A DNA stretch of 64,000 bases from Marinomonas profundi (GTDB taxonomy: Bacteria > Pseudomonadota > Gammaproteobacteria > Pseudomonadales > Marinomonadaceae), in the NCBI RefSeq assembly GCF_020694005.1, contig NZ_CP073013.1, forward strand, positions 3,172,578-3,236,577, in the 5' to 3' direction. The notes beneath the pieces are model-generated. The model searched no databases, was not told the DNA's origin, and saw only the letters and a list, made by a program, of their open reading frames with translations. Positions within the stretch are counted from its first letter, which is position 1. Every line of letters starts with the position of its first letter. This document shows positions 45,620 through 55,501 of this stretch, piece by piece. Made by a program: the position numbers and the translations under genes.

Positions 45620-46823
45620 CACAGATATCAATCTAGAGTTACCCGATTCTCATGGTCGTTTTGGTCCCTATGGCGGCATATTTGTTTCTGAAACACTCAT
45701 GTCGGCTTTGGAAGACTTGGCTGAAATGTATGAGCGCTTGTCCAAAGACAGTGAGTTTCAGGCGGCGTTTGATTATGACTTGGCGCACTATGTTGGCCGT
45801 CCATCGCCTTTATATTTTGCCGAGCGATTAACCAAAAAAGCCGGTGGTGCGAAGATTTATTTAAAGCGTGAAGACTTAAACCACACCGGTGCTCATAAAA
45901 TCAACAATACGATTGGCCAGGCTTTGCTTGCCAAGCATATGGGTAAGCCAAATATTATTGCTGAAACCGGAGCGGGCCAACATGGTGTTGCATCGGCAAC
46001 CGTGGCGGCGCGTTTGGGCCTGAAATGTAAAGTGTTTATGGGGGCGGAAGATATTCGTCGCCAATCACTGAATGTTTACCGCATGAAGTTGCTTGGCGCG
46101 GAAGTGGTTTCGGTGGAATCAGGCACTAAAACATTGAAAGATGCCCTTAATGAAGCCATGCGCTATTGGGTAGGGAACGTAGACGATACTTTTTATATTA
46201 TCGGTACGGCGGCGGGCCCTCATCCTTATCCTAAGTTAGTGCGAGATTTTCAGTCAGTGATTGGTCGTGAGACGAAAGCGCAGTGTTTGGCGCAAGAAGG
46301 TCGCTTACCGGATGCCTTGGTGGCTTGTGTGGGTGGCGGATCCAATGCCATTGGCATGTTCCATCCGTTTATTAAAGACGAAGGTGTTGCTATGTATGGC
46401 GTCGAAGCGGGCGGTGATGGCATTGAAACGGGTCGTCATGCGGCGCCGTTAAATGCTGGTCGTCCAGGTGTCTTACACGGTAATCGTACTTATGTTATGG
46501 CGGACGATGATGGTCAGATTATGGGGACTCACTCTATTTCGGCCGGTTTGGATTACCCAGGGGTTGGCCCGGAGCACGCTTGGCTAAAAGATATTGGTCG
46601 CGCTCACTATGTGGCTATTAATGACGATGAAGCGATGGAAGGTTTTCGTGATCTAACGCGCTTGGAAGGCATAATGCCAGCGCTTGAATCCAGTCATGCC
46701 GTCGCTTACGGTATGAAATTAGCGGCCACTATGGCAAAAGATAAGATTGTCGTGATCAATCTTTCTGGTCGTGGTGATAAAGATATTCTTACCGTTGCAG
46801 AATTAGATGGGATCGAAGTATGA
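45612..46823 (+). CDS. trpB: Tryptophan synthase beta chain
   Basis: 403 aa from the GTG at 45612, which has TGGAG at a good distance and yields the usual N-terminus ([21 protein letters not shown]). PLP-dependent condensation of indole with serine. The PLP Lys is in [12 protein letters not shown], the phosphate loop is [10 protein letters not shown], and NLSGRGDKD is near the C-terminus. The longer frame from 45525 lies inside trpF and is not used. It overlaps trpA by ATGA. Confidence 0.96.
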   Translation: MNSTDINLELPDSHGRFGPYGGIFVSETLMSALEDLAEMYERLSKDSEFQAAFDYDLAHYVGRPSPLYFAERLTKKAGGAKIYLKREDLNHTGAHKINNTIGQALLAKHMGKPNIIAETGAGQHGVASATVAARLGLKCKVFMGAEDIRRQSLNVYRMKLLGAEVVSVESGTKTLKDALNEAMRYWVGNVDDTFYIIGTAAGPHPYPKLVRDFQSVIGRETKAQCLAQEGRLPDALVACVGGGSNAIGMFHPFIKDEGVAMYGVEAGGDGIETGRHAAPLNAGRPGVLHGNRTYVMADDDGQIMGTHSISAGLDYPGVGPEHAWLKDIGRAHYVAINDDEAMEGFRDLTRLEGIMPALESSHAVAYGMKLAATMAKDKIVVINLSGRGDKDILTVAELDGIEV

Positions 46824-47626
46824 GTCGCATTAAACAATGTTTTAAAAATTTAGAAAAATCTGGTAAAAAGGCGCTCATTCCGTATATTACCGCAGGCGAT
46901 CCTAGCCCTGATTATACTGTGACCTTGATGAATGCCTTGGTTAAGGCTGGAGCGGATGTTATTGAAATTGGCATGCCTTTTTCAGACCCAATGGCCGATG
47001 GCCCTGTCATTCAGTTGGCTTGTGAGCGGAGTTTGGCGGCGGGCACCAGTGTCAAAAAAGTACTGCAAATCATCACAGAATTTAGGCAGGGCGATAAAGA
47101 GACCCCCGTTGTTTTAATGGGCTATTTGAACCCCATCGAGTTTTTTGGTTATCAGGCTTTTTCAGATGCGGCAAAAGAAGCGGGTGTCGATGGTATTTTA
47201 TTAGTCGATCTGACTCCAGAAGAAGCGGTAGATGTAGTAGAATGCTTCCGAGAGAACGAAATCGACCTTATTTATTTGCTGTCACCGACGACGACACCTG
47301 ATCGCGCGAAGAAAATTTGTGATCTAGCGTCAGGCTATGTGTACTACGTTTCTGTAAAAGGAGTAACGGGGTCGGCGGAGCTGGATGTTGATAGCGTTAA
47401 GAAACATGTGGATTCATTACGCGCGATTACTACCTTACCTATTGGTGTTGGTTTTGGTATACGTGATGCAAAAACGGCCGCTGCGGTTAGTCAGTGCGCG
47501 GATGGGGTGATTGTTGGTAGTGTGTTGGTAAATGCCATCGCTGCAAATAAAGATCATCAAAAAGAATATATAGCGGACGCTTTGAGCGCTATTTTGTTAC
47601 CGATGCGTAATGAAATGGACGCTTAG
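46820..47626 (+). CDS. trpA: Tryptophan synthase alpha chain
   Basis: 268-aa TIM barrel releasing indole from indole-3-glycerol phosphate. Catalytic Glu and Asp are in [17 protein letters not shown]; phosphate-binding GVGFGIRD and [11 protein letters not shown] are present. Start overlaps the trpB stop. The earlier trp genes (trpE, G, D, C) are not in the window. Confidence 0.96.
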   Translation: MSRIKQCFKNLEKSGKKALIPYITAGDPSPDYTVTLMNALVKAGADVIEIGMPFSDPMADGPVIQLACERSLAAGTSVKKVLQIITEFRQGDKETPVVLMGYLNPIEFFGYQAFSDAAKEAGVDGILLVDLTPEEAVDVVECFRENEIDLIYLLSPTTTPDRAKKICDLASGYVYYVSVKGVTGSAELDVDSVKKHVDSLRAITTLPIGVGFGIRDAKTAAAVSQCADGVIVGSVLVNAIAANKDHQKEYIADALSAILLPMRNEMDA

Positions 47627-47656
47627 CGTCAGCCAACGAGAAATATGGAGAACAAC

Positions 47657-48523
47657 ATGAGTAGCTGGTTAGATAAATTTGTCCCTTCGATTGTGCGCAG
47701 TGAATCAAAGCGGAGTGCAGGCTCTGTGCCTGAAGGTCTTTGGAAAAAGTGTCCAAAATGTGAGAATGTTTTATACCGTCCAGAGCTAGAAAAAAACCTC
47801 GATGTTTGTCCTAAGTGTCAGCATCATCTTCGTGTTGGTGCGCGTCGTCGTTTGGATATTTTCTTGGATAAAGAAGGTCGTCATGAAATCGGCGCCCATC
47901 TTGAGCCTGAAGATAAATTAAAATTCAAAGATTCAAAACGTTATAAAGACCGTTTGGCTGATGCACAAAAAGCCACCGGTGAAAAAGATGCGTTAGTGGC
48001 AATGCAAGGCGCTTTGAATGGTTTGCCCGTAGTGGTGGTGGCGTTTGAATTTAGCTTCTTGGGTGGTTCCATGGGGGCTATTGTTGGTGAGCGTTTTATT
48101 CAAGCGGTTAATGTGTGTTTGGAAAAACGCATTCCGCTGGTGTGTTTTTCTGCCAGTGGTGGCGCGCGCATGCAAGAAGCGCTTATCTCCCTAATGCAGA
48201 TGGCGAAAACCAGTGCAGGTTTGGAGCGCATGAAGCAAGAAGGCATTCCTTATATTTCGGTAATGACGGATCCGGTTTTCGGCGGCGTATCGGCTTCTTT
48301 GGCCATGCTGGGCGACTTGAATGTGGCTGAGCCAAACGCGTTGATCGGTTTTGCTGGGCCGCGTGTTATTGAGCAAACCGTGCGTGAAAAACTGCCTGAA
48401 GGTTTCCAGCGTAGCGAATTTTTGCTGGATAAGGGCGCGTTAGATATGATTATCAAGCGTGATGAAATACGCGCTCGTTTGCACAATATTCTATCTTTGC
48501 TTACTGCCAATAAGGTTGCTTAA
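47657..48523 (+). CDS. accD: Acetyl-CoA carboxylase carboxyltransferase beta subunit
   Basis: 288 aa from the ATG at 47657 (GGAG five to nine bases before). Forms malonyl-CoA for fatty acid synthesis with AccA. The N-terminal zinc ribbon is CPKC...CPKC (about residues 32-54), followed by the crotonase-like carboxyltransferase core with [13 protein letters not shown] and [16 protein letters not shown]. An upstream ATG at 47645 adds four residues and is less likely. Confidence 0.96.
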   Translation: MSSWLDKFVPSIVRSESKRSAGSVPEGLWKKCPKCENVLYRPELEKNLDVCPKCQHHLRVGARRRLDIFLDKEGRHEIGAHLEPEDKLKFKDSKRYKDRLADAQKATGEKDALVAMQGALNGLPVVVVAFEFSFLGGSMGAIVGERFIQAVNVCLEKRIPLVCFSASGGARMQEALISLMQMAKTSAGLERMKQEGIPYISVMTDPVFGGVSASLAMLGDLNVAEPNALIGFAGPRVIEQTVREKLPEGFQRSEFLLDKGALDMIIKRDEIRARLHNILSLLTANKVA

Positions 48524-48527
48524 TTAA

Positions 48528-49784
48528 ATGACGCATACGTCATTAGCGAGTTGGCTCTCATACATTGAGAGTCAACACCCCTCTGAAATAGCGCTGGGCT
48601 TAGACAGAGGGAATAAAGTATTCGCTAGACTGAATTTGTCTAGACCGAAAAAACAAGTCATCACGGTGGCTGGCACCAATGGCAAGGGTTCTACTTGTGC
48701 CATGTTGACCCAGTACCTCTGTTCTCAGCATCATTCTGTTGGTACTTATACCTCTCCGCATTTTCTTGATTTTAATGAGCGTATTGCGGTCAATAACGCG
48801 CCTTGTGACGATGGGCTTATCTGTCGTGCCTTTGAAGCGATTGAAGCAGCCCGAGAAGACATTCCGTTAACCTATTTTGAATTCAGCACCTTGGCGGCTT
48901 TGTGGGTTTTTGATCAGTCTGAGCTGGATTATTGGGTGCTTGAAGTCGGGTTGGGCGGACGTTTAGATTCGGTTAACATGGTCGATACTGACGTGGCGGT
49001 CGTCACCTCTATTGCCTTGGACCATATGGATTGGCTAGGCGATAACATTGATGTGATTGCGCGGGAAAAAACGGGTATAGCCAGACGCGATAAACTGCTG
49101 ATTAGCGGTGTGGTTAATCCACCCAATGGCATTGCAACCACGGCGGGTGAGATTGGTGCACAGTTGCGTCAAAAAGGCGTTGATTTTAGTTTTCAGCGCG
49201 AGAGCGATACTTGGTCATGGTCTGGTAATGGCATTCAATATGAAAACTTACCGATTCCTTCTTTGCCTTTGCAAAATGCCGCAACGGTCGTTGCTGTACT
49301 GGTTTACATGGGGCTCGCCCCTACTTCGGCTGACTTAATCACGCTGTTTAGTACGGCCCAGTTAACGGGGCGTTTCCAACAGGTTGCTTCTTCTCCTGAG
49401 GTATACATTGATGTGGCTCACAATCCGGAAGCCGCCATTGAGTTGGCTCAGCGCATAGGGTATTTACCCCGTCGTCCTATTGCGGTTTGTGGCATGTTAA
49501 AAGACAAGGACATTGCCAGTGTGATGGCGAGTCTTGCGGATCGTTTTTCAGCTTGGTTTTGTTGCGACTTGAAAGGCGCACGAGGGGCTCAAGCGGTTGA
49601 GCTCATGAAACATATTTCACAAGCCTCGTCCGATTCTGGTTTGCAAATGCAGGCTTTTCCTTCTGTTCGCGATGCGCTCAATGAGGCGTTATCTAAGGCA
49701 AAAGCAGAGCAGCGTGCGGTGATAGTGTTTGGCTCCTTCGTTACTGTTTCCGATTATTTGGCGCTGGGCCAATCAAAAGAGTAA
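48528..49784 (+). CDS. folC: Folylpolyglutamate synthase / dihydrofolate synthase
   Basis: 418 aa, ATP-dependent addition of glutamate to dihydropteroate and folates. Mur-ligase-type P-loop TVAGTNGKGSTCAML (about 45-60), YTSPHFLDFNERI, the omega-loop region LEVGLGGRLDSVN, LDHMDWLG, and DVAHNPEAAIEL are visible. Four bases after accD, three before the SPOR gene; one operon. Confidence 0.95.
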   Translation: MTHTSLASWLSYIESQHPSEIALGLDRGNKVFARLNLSRPKKQVITVAGTNGKGSTCAMLTQYLCSQHHSVGTYTSPHFLDFNERIAVNNAPCDDGLICRAFEAIEAAREDIPLTYFEFSTLAALWVFDQSELDYWVLEVGLGGRLDSVNMVDTDVAVVTSIALDHMDWLGDNIDVIAREKTGIARRDKLLISGVVNPPNGIATTAGEIGAQLRQKGVDFSFQRESDTWSWSGNGIQYENLPIPSLPLQNAATVVAVLVYMGLAPTSADLITLFSTAQLTGRFQQVASSPEVYIDVAHNPEAAIELAQRIGYLPRRPIAVCGMLKDKDIASVMASLADRFSAWFCCDLKGARGAQAVELMKHISQASSDSGLQMQAFPSVRDALNEALSKAKAEQRAVIVFGSFVTVSDYLALGQSKE

Positions 49785-49787
49785 TTT

Positions 49788-50387
49788 ATGATAGATAGAA
49801 CCCTAACCTACCGATTAATTGGTGCTGGCATCATGGTGTTGTCCGCCGCGATTATTTTACCGTTAATTTTGGATGGCGAGCGTCCTGCGGAGCTGGATGT
49901 TCAAGTTCACGTCACGTCACCCCCAGCCTTTCCTACGGTGGACATTGCTACTGTACAGCCAGTCGACAGCTTGCCTGTTGAGCCTTACCTGAGTGAAGGG
50001 GCATCGGCCGACAATATTCAACTGATTCCTGTTCCATCCTCTGCCACAGAGGTTGAGCGCCTTGATCAAGCGACATCTGACGTAACTGCGCAGGTTGAGA
50101 AAGCGGCGCCAGTTGAGAAAGCGGCGGTCGTTGAAAAAACGGCCCCAGTTGTTGTCGCCGATCGTTGGACATTGCAGATTGCGACATTCAAGAGTAAAGA
50201 CAATGCACATCGTTTGGTCGAGAAACTCAAAGCGGCCAATTACGCGGCTTATAGCGTGACGACTAACTCACTGTATAAGGTGTATGCTGGCCCTGAACTT
50301 AAACGAGAAGCCTCAGAAAAAATGCGCGAAGAGATTAAAAAGAAATTTAGCTTAACGGGAATTGTTATAAAATATTCAGTGAATTAA
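49788..50387 (+). CDS. SPOR-domain cell-division protein, DedD-like
   Basis: 199 aa. One N-terminal membrane segment (LIGAGIMVLSAAIILPLIL), a Pro/Val/Ala/Glu-rich periplasmic linker with short VEKAAPVEKAAVVEKTAP repeats (about 104-123), and a C-terminal SPOR domain (about 125-198, WTLQIATFKSKDNAHRLVEKLKAANY) that binds denuded septal glycan. This composition and position between folC and cvpA are those of DedD. Confidence 0.88.
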   Translation: MIDRTLTYRLIGAGIMVLSAAIILPLILDGERPAELDVQVHVTSPPAFPTVDIATVQPVDSLPVEPYLSEGASADNIQLIPVPSSATEVERLDQATSDVTAQVEKAAPVEKAAVVEKTAPVVVADRWTLQIATFKSKDNAHRLVEKLKAANYAAYSVTTNSLYKVYAGPELKREASEKMREEIKKKFSLTGIVIKYSVN

Positions 50388-50462
50388 CCGGTGGTTTGTG
50401 TTCTCAGTATTTGGAAAGTGTTGGTCATCTGTTAAACTGCGCAGCGATTTTTAGAGGTATTC

Positions 50463-50996
50463 ATGGAGCAAGTAAGTTCAATGTCGACTATTGATTGGTT
50501 GATCATTGCTGTGGTGATTCTTTCGACTCTGTTGAGTTTGAAAAGAGGCTTTGTGAAAGAGGTTTTATCTTTATTGACTTGGGTCGTTGCCTTTGTCGTG
50601 GCGGTAAAGTTCTCTGAGCAAATGCAAGCTCTGTTAGTTGAGCAGGTTCAAAACGACCAAATTCGCTACATCGTGGCGTTTATTTCGTTATTTGTCGCGT
50701 CGTTAGTGGTGGGTGCCTTAGTCAGTTTTTTGCTGGGCTCTTTGATTCAAGTAACCGGTTTATCAAGTACTGACAGAGTACTTGGCATGTTATTTGGCTT
50801 TGCTCGGGGGAGTCTGATTGTGGTGGCGTTCGTGGCTTTGTTAAGCTTGAGCCCTGCGATAGAAGAAACTGAATTTTGGAAAACGTCCCAGTTGATTCCT
50901 CAATTGGGACAGTTGAACGACTGGACGCGTGAGATGTTAGGCAAGAGCTCGGATCTGATGGATTCGACTCTCATTGACCGCGTTCTTGGTAATTAG
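50463..50996 (+). CDS. cvpA: CvpA family membrane protein
   Basis: 177 aa with four hydrophobic segments. DWLIIAVVILSTLLSLKRGFVKEVLSLLTWVVAFVVA is the CvpA signature. CvpA is needed for colicin V production in E. coli and for bile or envelope stress in others. The start at 50463 has GAGG five bases before; an ATG at 50481 is possible. It is followed after 73 bases by purF, the conserved order. Confidence 0.92.
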   Translation: MEQVSSMSTIDWLIIAVVILSTLLSLKRGFVKEVLSLLTWVVAFVVAVKFSEQMQALLVEQVQNDQIRYIVAFISLFVASLVVGALVSFLLGSLIQVTGLSSTDRVLGMLFGFARGSLIVVAFVALLSLSPAIEETEFWKTSQLIPQLGQLNDWTREMLGKSSDLMDSTLIDRVLGN

Positions 50997-51069
50997 CTGT
51001 CTAATTTGATGGCCAAATAGAAAAACTTTGCGGTGTTTGCCGCAATTCCCCAACACGAGGATCTAGAAC

Positions 51070-52578
51070 ATGTGTGGTATCGTTGGTGTCGTAGGCACGT
51101 CTGTGGTTAACCAAGCTATTTTTGATGCGTTAACCCTTCTTCAGCATCGTGGGCAAGATGCTGCGGGCATGGTTACTAGCCATAATGGACGATTATGCTT
51201 GCGCAAAGACAATGGTCCGGTGAGTGAGGTTTTTCGCACTCGCCATATGAAAAAACTGCACGGCAATATAGGTATTGGCCACGTCCGCTATCCGACGGCG
51301 GGCACATCTAGCTCAGCGGAAGCACAACCTTTCTATGTTAACTCTCCCTATGGTATTTCGCTTGCGCACAATGGTAATTTAACCAATACGGCTAAGCTTA
51401 AACAGGAAGTGTTTGAGTCGGATTTACGCCATATCAACACGACGTCAGATTCTGAAGTCTTGGTAAACGTATTGGCTCATGAGCTGCATGAAGAAGGCAA
51501 GTTGGTACCAACCCCTGAAGATATTTTCAATGCCCTAGAACGCGTTTATAAGCGTATTGAAGGCGGCTACGCGGTGGTCACCTTGATCACCGGGTATGGC
51601 ATTTTAGCTTTTCGCGACCCTGATGGCATTCGCCCATTGATCTACGGTTCTCGACAAACGGATACGGGTGTTGAGCACATGGTGGCGTCTGAAAGTGTGG
51701 CGCTTGATGCGGCTGGCTTTAAGGTTGAGCGTGATATTCAACCTGGTGAGGCAATCTTTTTTGACTTAAACCATAACGTTCACGTGCGCCAGTGCACACC
51801 GAAAAAAGTGGCTCGTCCATGTTTGTTTGAATACGTGTATTTTGCGCGTCCAGATACCGTAATCGACAGTATTTCTGTCTACAAAGCTCGTATTAATATG
51901 GGTGAGCGTCTGGCGGCTAAAATTCAGCGTGAATGGCAAGATCATGATATTGATGTGGTGATTCCTATTCCCGATACCAGCCGTACCGCCGCCTTGCAAA
52001 TTGCTCAGGCGTTGAATATTCCGTTCCGTGAGGGATTGGTAAAAAACCGTTACATTGGCCGTACTTTTATCATGCCAGGGCAAGCGGTGCGTAAGAAATC
52101 GGTGCGTCAGAAATTGAACCCAGTGCCTTTTGAGTTTAAAGACAAAACGGTGTTACTAGTGGATGATTCCATTGTTCGCGGTACAACGAGTAAAGAAATC
52201 ATTGAGATGGCAAGAGAAGCGGGCGCGAAGAAGGTATACATTGCGTCTGCGGCGCCTGAAGTGCGTTATCCGAATGTGTATGGTATTGATATGCCGGCGG
52301 CACACGAGCTTATTGCGCACAATCGTAGTGTCGATGAGATTTGCGAGTTGATTGGCGCGGATAAATTGATTTTTCAAGATCTACAAGATTTAATTGACGC
52401 TTGTATCGATGAAAAACATTCGGATGTTCGAGAGTTTGATACGTCTGTGTTTGATGCAAAATACATTACAGGTAACATTGATGCGGCTTATTTAGCCAAT
52501 ATCGAAGGCGCGCGTAATGATTTAAATAAAGCGGCGCTTGAAGACATGGAAAGCAACGATATGATGCATCCAATGTGA
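51070..52578 (+). CDS. purF: Amidophosphoribosyltransferase
   Basis: First committed step of purine synthesis (PRPP plus glutamine to phosphoribosylamine). 502 aa. The N-terminal nucleophile Cys follows Met directly (MCGIVG), the glutaminase domain has HVRYPTAG and [10 protein letters not shown], and the PRTase domain contains the PRPP loop [14 protein letters not shown]. The tail is acidic. A strong terminator follows, closing the cluster. Confidence 0.97.
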   Translation: MCGIVGVVGTSVVNQAIFDALTLLQHRGQDAAGMVTSHNGRLCLRKDNGPVSEVFRTRHMKKLHGNIGIGHVRYPTAGTSSSAEAQPFYVNSPYGISLAHNGNLTNTAKLKQEVFESDLRHINTTSDSEVLVNVLAHELHEEGKLVPTPEDIFNALERVYKRIEGGYAVVTLITGYGILAFRDPDGIRPLIYGSRQTDTGVEHMVASESVALDAAGFKVERDIQPGEAIFFDLNHNVHVRQCTPKKVARPCLFEYVYFARPDTVIDSISVYKARINMGERLAAKIQREWQDHDIDVVIPIPDTSRTAALQIAQALNIPFREGLVKNRYIGRTFIMPGQAVRKKSVRQKLNPVPFEFKDKTVLLVDDSIVRGTTSKEIIEMAREAGAKKVYIASAAPEVRYPNVYGIDMPAAHELIAHNRSVDEICELIGADKLIFQDLQDLIDACIDEKHSDVREFDTSVFDAKYITGNIDAAYLANIEGARNDLNKAALEDMESNDMMHPM

Positions 52579-52607
52579 TCTCAGTCCGTATGCAGTGACA
52601 GATAAAG

Positions 52608-52642
52608 CTAAGCCAGGTCACGCCTGGCTTAGTTATTTTTTT
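52608..52642 (+). terminator. Terminator after purF
   Basis: CTAAGCCAGG (52608-52617), loop TCACG, CCTGGCTTAG (52623-52632), then a T-rich tail. Confidence 0.93.
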
Positions 52643-52708
52643 GGGTAGTTTTTTTGGATAAATGACTTTTTGATAGATGACTTTTAAAGAGTGGCTTGGA
52701 GTGAAGTA

Positions 52709-53884
52709 ATGGCTGATTATAAAGACGCAACGAATGCGATTCGTGCTGGTATTCGTCAAACACAAGAGCAAGAAAACAGCGAAGCCATTTTTATGACCTC
52801 GAGTTTTGCCTATAGCAGTGCAGAAGAAGCCGCAGGCAAATTTTCTGGTGAAGAAGAGGGTAATGTCTATTCCCGTTTTACCAATCCAACGGTAGCGCTG
52901 TTTGAGAAACGTTTAGCGACCCTAGAAAAAGGCGAAGCGGCGATTGCGACCAGTTCTGGTATGGCCGCCTTGATGACCTTGGCTTATAGCTTATTGAGCG
53001 CCGGTGATCGTGTTGTTTGCTCACGCAATATCTTTGGTTCGACGGTTAAGTTTTTTAACGCCTACACCACAAAATTTGGTGTGGAAGTGCTGTATGTGGA
53101 TGCCACCGATTACGCCGCATGGGAAGACGCGATTAACGACAATACGCGTTTTTGTTATTTCGAGACGCCATCCAATCCGCTTTATGAAGTCGTTGATGTT
53201 GCAAGAGTGGCGGCCTTGGCGCATGCCAAAGGTGCCTTGTTGTGTGTCGATACGGTCTTGGCCACGCCGGCGTTGCAGAACCCTTTAACGCAAGGGGCTG
53301 ATATTGTGATGCAGTCTGCTACCAAGTTTATTGACGGGCAAGGTCGCTGTTTAGGCGGCGCGTTAATTGCCAGTCAAGAGATCGTCGATGTGTTTACCGC
53401 CTTTATGCGCAGTGCGGGCCCATGCATGAGCCCATTCAACGCTTGGGTGTTGCTAAACGGTCTTGAGACCCTGTCTTTGCGGATGACAGCGCATTCCGCT
53501 AATGCGATGAAATTAGCTGAGTATTTAGAAGCGCACCCTAAAGTGCAGGCCGTAAACTACGGCGGCTTGCCAAGTCACAAATATCATGAATTGGCTAAGC
53601 AACAGCAAAAAGACTTTGGCGGTTTATTATCGTTTGAGGTGGAGGGTGGTCGTAAAGCGGCTTGGGCAGTCATTAACGCCACGAAATTGATGTCGATTAC
53701 AGGTAACCTAGGAGATACCAAAACCTTAGTGACGCACCCAGCGACCACGACGCATGGCCGTTTAACCGATGAAGAAAAAGCCAAAGCGGGTATTACCGAA
53801 GGCTTGATTCGCGTGTCTGTTGGCTTAGAAGACATCGATGATATTATTGCCGATGTTGAAGCTGCGCTGGCGCAATTATCCTAA
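52709..53884 (+). CDS. metZ: O-succinylhomoserine sulfhydrylase
   Basis: 391 aa from the ATG at 52709 (GGAG upstream). PLP enzyme making homocysteine directly from O-succinylhomoserine and sulfide. Signatures: YSRFTNPTVALFEKRLATLE, ATSSGMAAL, CYFETPSNPL, and the PLP Lys in MQSATKFIDGQGR. The IDGQGR sequence and the purF neighbourhood are typical of MetZ rather than MetB or MetC. I see no clear terminator before the repeats. Confidence 0.93.
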   Translation: MADYKDATNAIRAGIRQTQEQENSEAIFMTSSFAYSSAEEAAGKFSGEEEGNVYSRFTNPTVALFEKRLATLEKGEAAIATSSGMAALMTLAYSLLSAGDRVVCSRNIFGSTVKFFNAYTTKFGVEVLYVDATDYAAWEDAINDNTRFCYFETPSNPLYEVVDVARVAALAHAKGALLCVDTVLATPALQNPLTQGADIVMQSATKFIDGQGRCLGGALIASQEIVDVFTAFMRSAGPCMSPFNAWVLLNGLETLSLRMTAHSANAMKLAEYLEAHPKVQAVNYGGLPSHKYHELAKQQQKDFGGLLSFEVEGGRKAAWAVINATKLMSITGNLGDTKTLVTHPATTTHGRLTDEEKAKAGITEGLIRVSVGLEDIDDIIADVEAALAQLS

Positions 53885-53913
53885 TCTGTGATTGATATTT
53901 TATGACGTTATTT

Positions 53914-54019
53914 AGCCTGCAATTGATTGATCTATATTGTTTTTTTGTAGGTCGTGGCTTTAGCCCGACAAGGCGTAATTTGTCGTGGTGAGTTTTTTGT
54001 CGGCATAAATGCGCGACCT
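53914..54019. repeat. First unit of the tandem repeats, left part (interrupted by IS110 copy 2)
   Basis: Begins AGCCTGCAATTGATTGATCT. The part from about 53947 forms a long imperfect hairpin: GTAGGTCGTGGCTTTAGCCC pairs with the stretch ending GCATAAATGCGCGACCT. The element cut this unit after GCGCGACCT (54011-54019); the right part continues at 55232. Confidence 0.8.
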
Positions 54020-54036
54020 TGTATCTCTTCTTGATG

Positions 54037-54200
54037 AGTGTTTAGCTAACACTTATCACATCGGGAAATCGGTGAGCTCGTGCGCGACCTGAGCACAAAG
54101 ATGCTATTTTGTAGATTGAGCCCTGATTTCCTAACCTCCATTAAACTGAATGGTATCCTAGCACCCCAAGTAAGGGTGATGCTGCATGTACAAGGGGAGT
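54037..54200 (+). ncRNA. Putative bridge RNA of the IS110 element, copy 2
   Basis: Lies between the left end and the recombinase start, as in IS621-type elements. A 5' hairpin AGTGTT/AACACT is at 54037-54053. Loop 1, closed by GCTC (54076-54079) and GAGC (54118-54121), has TGCGCGACCT (54081-54090), equal to the left target, a hairpin AGCA/TGCT (54092-54105), and TGTAG (54110-54114), the complement of CTACA on the right of the target. Loop 2 has ATGGTATC (54150-54157), equal to the element's right end, a hairpin AGCA...TGCT (54160-54183), and TACAAG (54189-54194), complementary to CTTGTA at its left end. This is the order target loop then donor loop. Transcript limits are inferred. Confidence 0.75.
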
Positions 54201-54208
54201 AGATAGAG

Positions 54209-55195
54209 ATGAAAGCTTTTATTGGCATTGATATAGGTAAAGAAAAGTTAGATGTTAGCTTTCTACGCGATGTGGTCAAAAATAAGCTAAAAACTAAGGT
54301 ATTAAAGAACACAACACAAGGCTATCAAGAATTAGTTAATTGGTTAGTAAAGAATACGGGGTTAGAAGCTCAGAATATTGTTATTACGACAGAGCCTACT
54401 GGCATTTATAGCGAACCTTTAATGTATTTTTTATATGAACAAGGATTTACTCTTTTACATGTAAATCCAGGAAAAGCAAAACAATATGCAAACTCATTAG
54501 GGCTAGTTCATAAGACTGATAAATCAGACGCCACAATGCTCGCTCGCTATGGTCATGACCAACAATATTCACTTTCAAGTTGGCAGCCAGAGCCTGTAGA
54601 AGCAAGAGAGTTAAAGGCAATGGTGCGTAGACTTGAAGCGTTAGAAAAAGATTTGCAGCGTGAAGAAAACCGTTATGAAGCAGCAGAGTTTTCAGACGCA
54701 TCAGCTCGAGTCGCTCAATCACTCAAAGATATGATAGCGGTATTAAAGGCTGAAATTGATAAACTCAAGAATGAAATTGATGAGCATATTGACAGGCACC
54801 CTCAATTAAAAAAGAACCGCCAATTACTTGAAAGTATAAACGGTGTTGGTGAAGTAACATCCCGAATAATGGTTTGCTTACTGGCGTGTAAGCGGTTTAA
54901 GAGCGCGAAACAATTAGCTTCTTATTTAGGCCTGATCCCCAAGCACAACGAATCTGGCAAACGGGCAGGAAAAACATCCTTGAGTAAGGAAGGACCTGGT
55001 TATATCAGAGCGAAATTGTATATGGCTGCAGTCGCGGCAGGACAACATAATCCTGATATAAAAGCTCAAAAAACGAGATTACTAGCACAAGGCAAAACAA
55101 AAATGCAGGCGCTAGGTGCAGCGATGAGAAAGTTGTCACAAATATGTTTTGGTGTTGTTAAGAATCAAGCAGAATATCAGCCTCAAGTTAGTTAA
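54209..55195 (+). CDS. IS110-family transposase (bridge-RNA-type recombinase), copy 2
   Basis: 328 aa, identical in protein sequence to 8626-9612 on the other strand; motifs are as described there (D8, E62, D104/D107, S249). The start ATG has GGGGAG upstream, and that ribosome-binding site directly follows the last guide of the putative bridge RNA, so RNA and mRNA may share one transcript. A GCCTCAAGTT/AACTTGAGGC hairpin (about 55180-55210) overlaps the stop codon and may end transcription. Confidence 0.95.
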   Translation: MKAFIGIDIGKEKLDVSFLRDVVKNKLKTKVLKNTTQGYQELVNWLVKNTGLEAQNIVITTEPTGIYSEPLMYFLYEQGFTLLHVNPGKAKQYANSLGLVHKTDKSDATMLARYGHDQQYSLSSWQPEPVEARELKAMVRRLEALEKDLQREENRYEAAEFSDASARVAQSLKDMIAVLKAEIDKLKNEIDEHIDRHPQLKKNRQLLESINGVGEVTSRIMVCLLACKRFKSAKQLASYLGLIPKHNESGKRAGKTSLSKEGPGYIRAKLYMAAVAAGQHNPDIKAQKTRLLAQGKTKMQALGAAMRKLSQICFGVVKNQAEYQPQVS

Positions 55196-55231
55196 ATAAA
55201 AACTTGAGGCTGGTTAGGAGAGATGGTATCT

Positions 55232-55310
55232 ACATGGTTCTTTGTCGTACTTTAGCTTTGTAGGCCTGATGAGGGGAGGTACGACCGTAATCAGGCGTAT
55301 GACGTTATTT
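55232..55310. repeat. First unit of the tandem repeats, right part
   Basis: Continues ACATGGTTC... and contains the second palindrome: GGCCTGAT (55263-55270) with ATCAGGC (55290-55296) around GAGGTACGACC. It is 4-6 bases shorter than the equivalent part of unit 2. Confidence 0.8.
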
Positions 55311-55501
55311 AGCCTGCAATTGATTGATCTATATTGTTTTTTTTGTAGGTCGTGGCTTTAGCCCGACAAGGCGTAATTTGTCGTGGTGAGTTTTTTGTCG
55401 GCATAAATGCGTGACCTACATGGTTTTATGTAGGTCGTACTTTAGTTTTGTAGGCCTGATGAGGGGAGGTACGACCGTAATCAGGCGTATGACTTTATTT
55501 A
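55311..55501. repeat. Second unit of the tandem repeats (191 bp)
   Basis: Uninterrupted unit: first palindrome with outer arms GTAGGTCG and the GACCTAC end, then the GGCCTGAT/ATCAGGC palindrome. The target site here reads GCGTGACCTACA (55409-55420), one base different from the occupied sites. No reading frame is supported. Confidence 0.85.

Larger units (their letters stand above)
54020..55231 (+). mobile_element. IS110-group element, copy 2 (1212 bp)
   Basis: Left junction GCGCGACCT | TGTATCTCTTC; right junction GGTATCT | ACATGG. Removing the element restores GCGCGACCTACATGG, which is exactly the sequence of the uninterrupted neighbour at 55599-55613. CT is found at both junctions, consistent with the core dinucleotide used by IS110-family recombinases. 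It carries an upstream RNA region (54037-54200) and the recombinase gene 54209-55195. Identical to copy 1, hence recently mobile. Confidence 0.93.
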
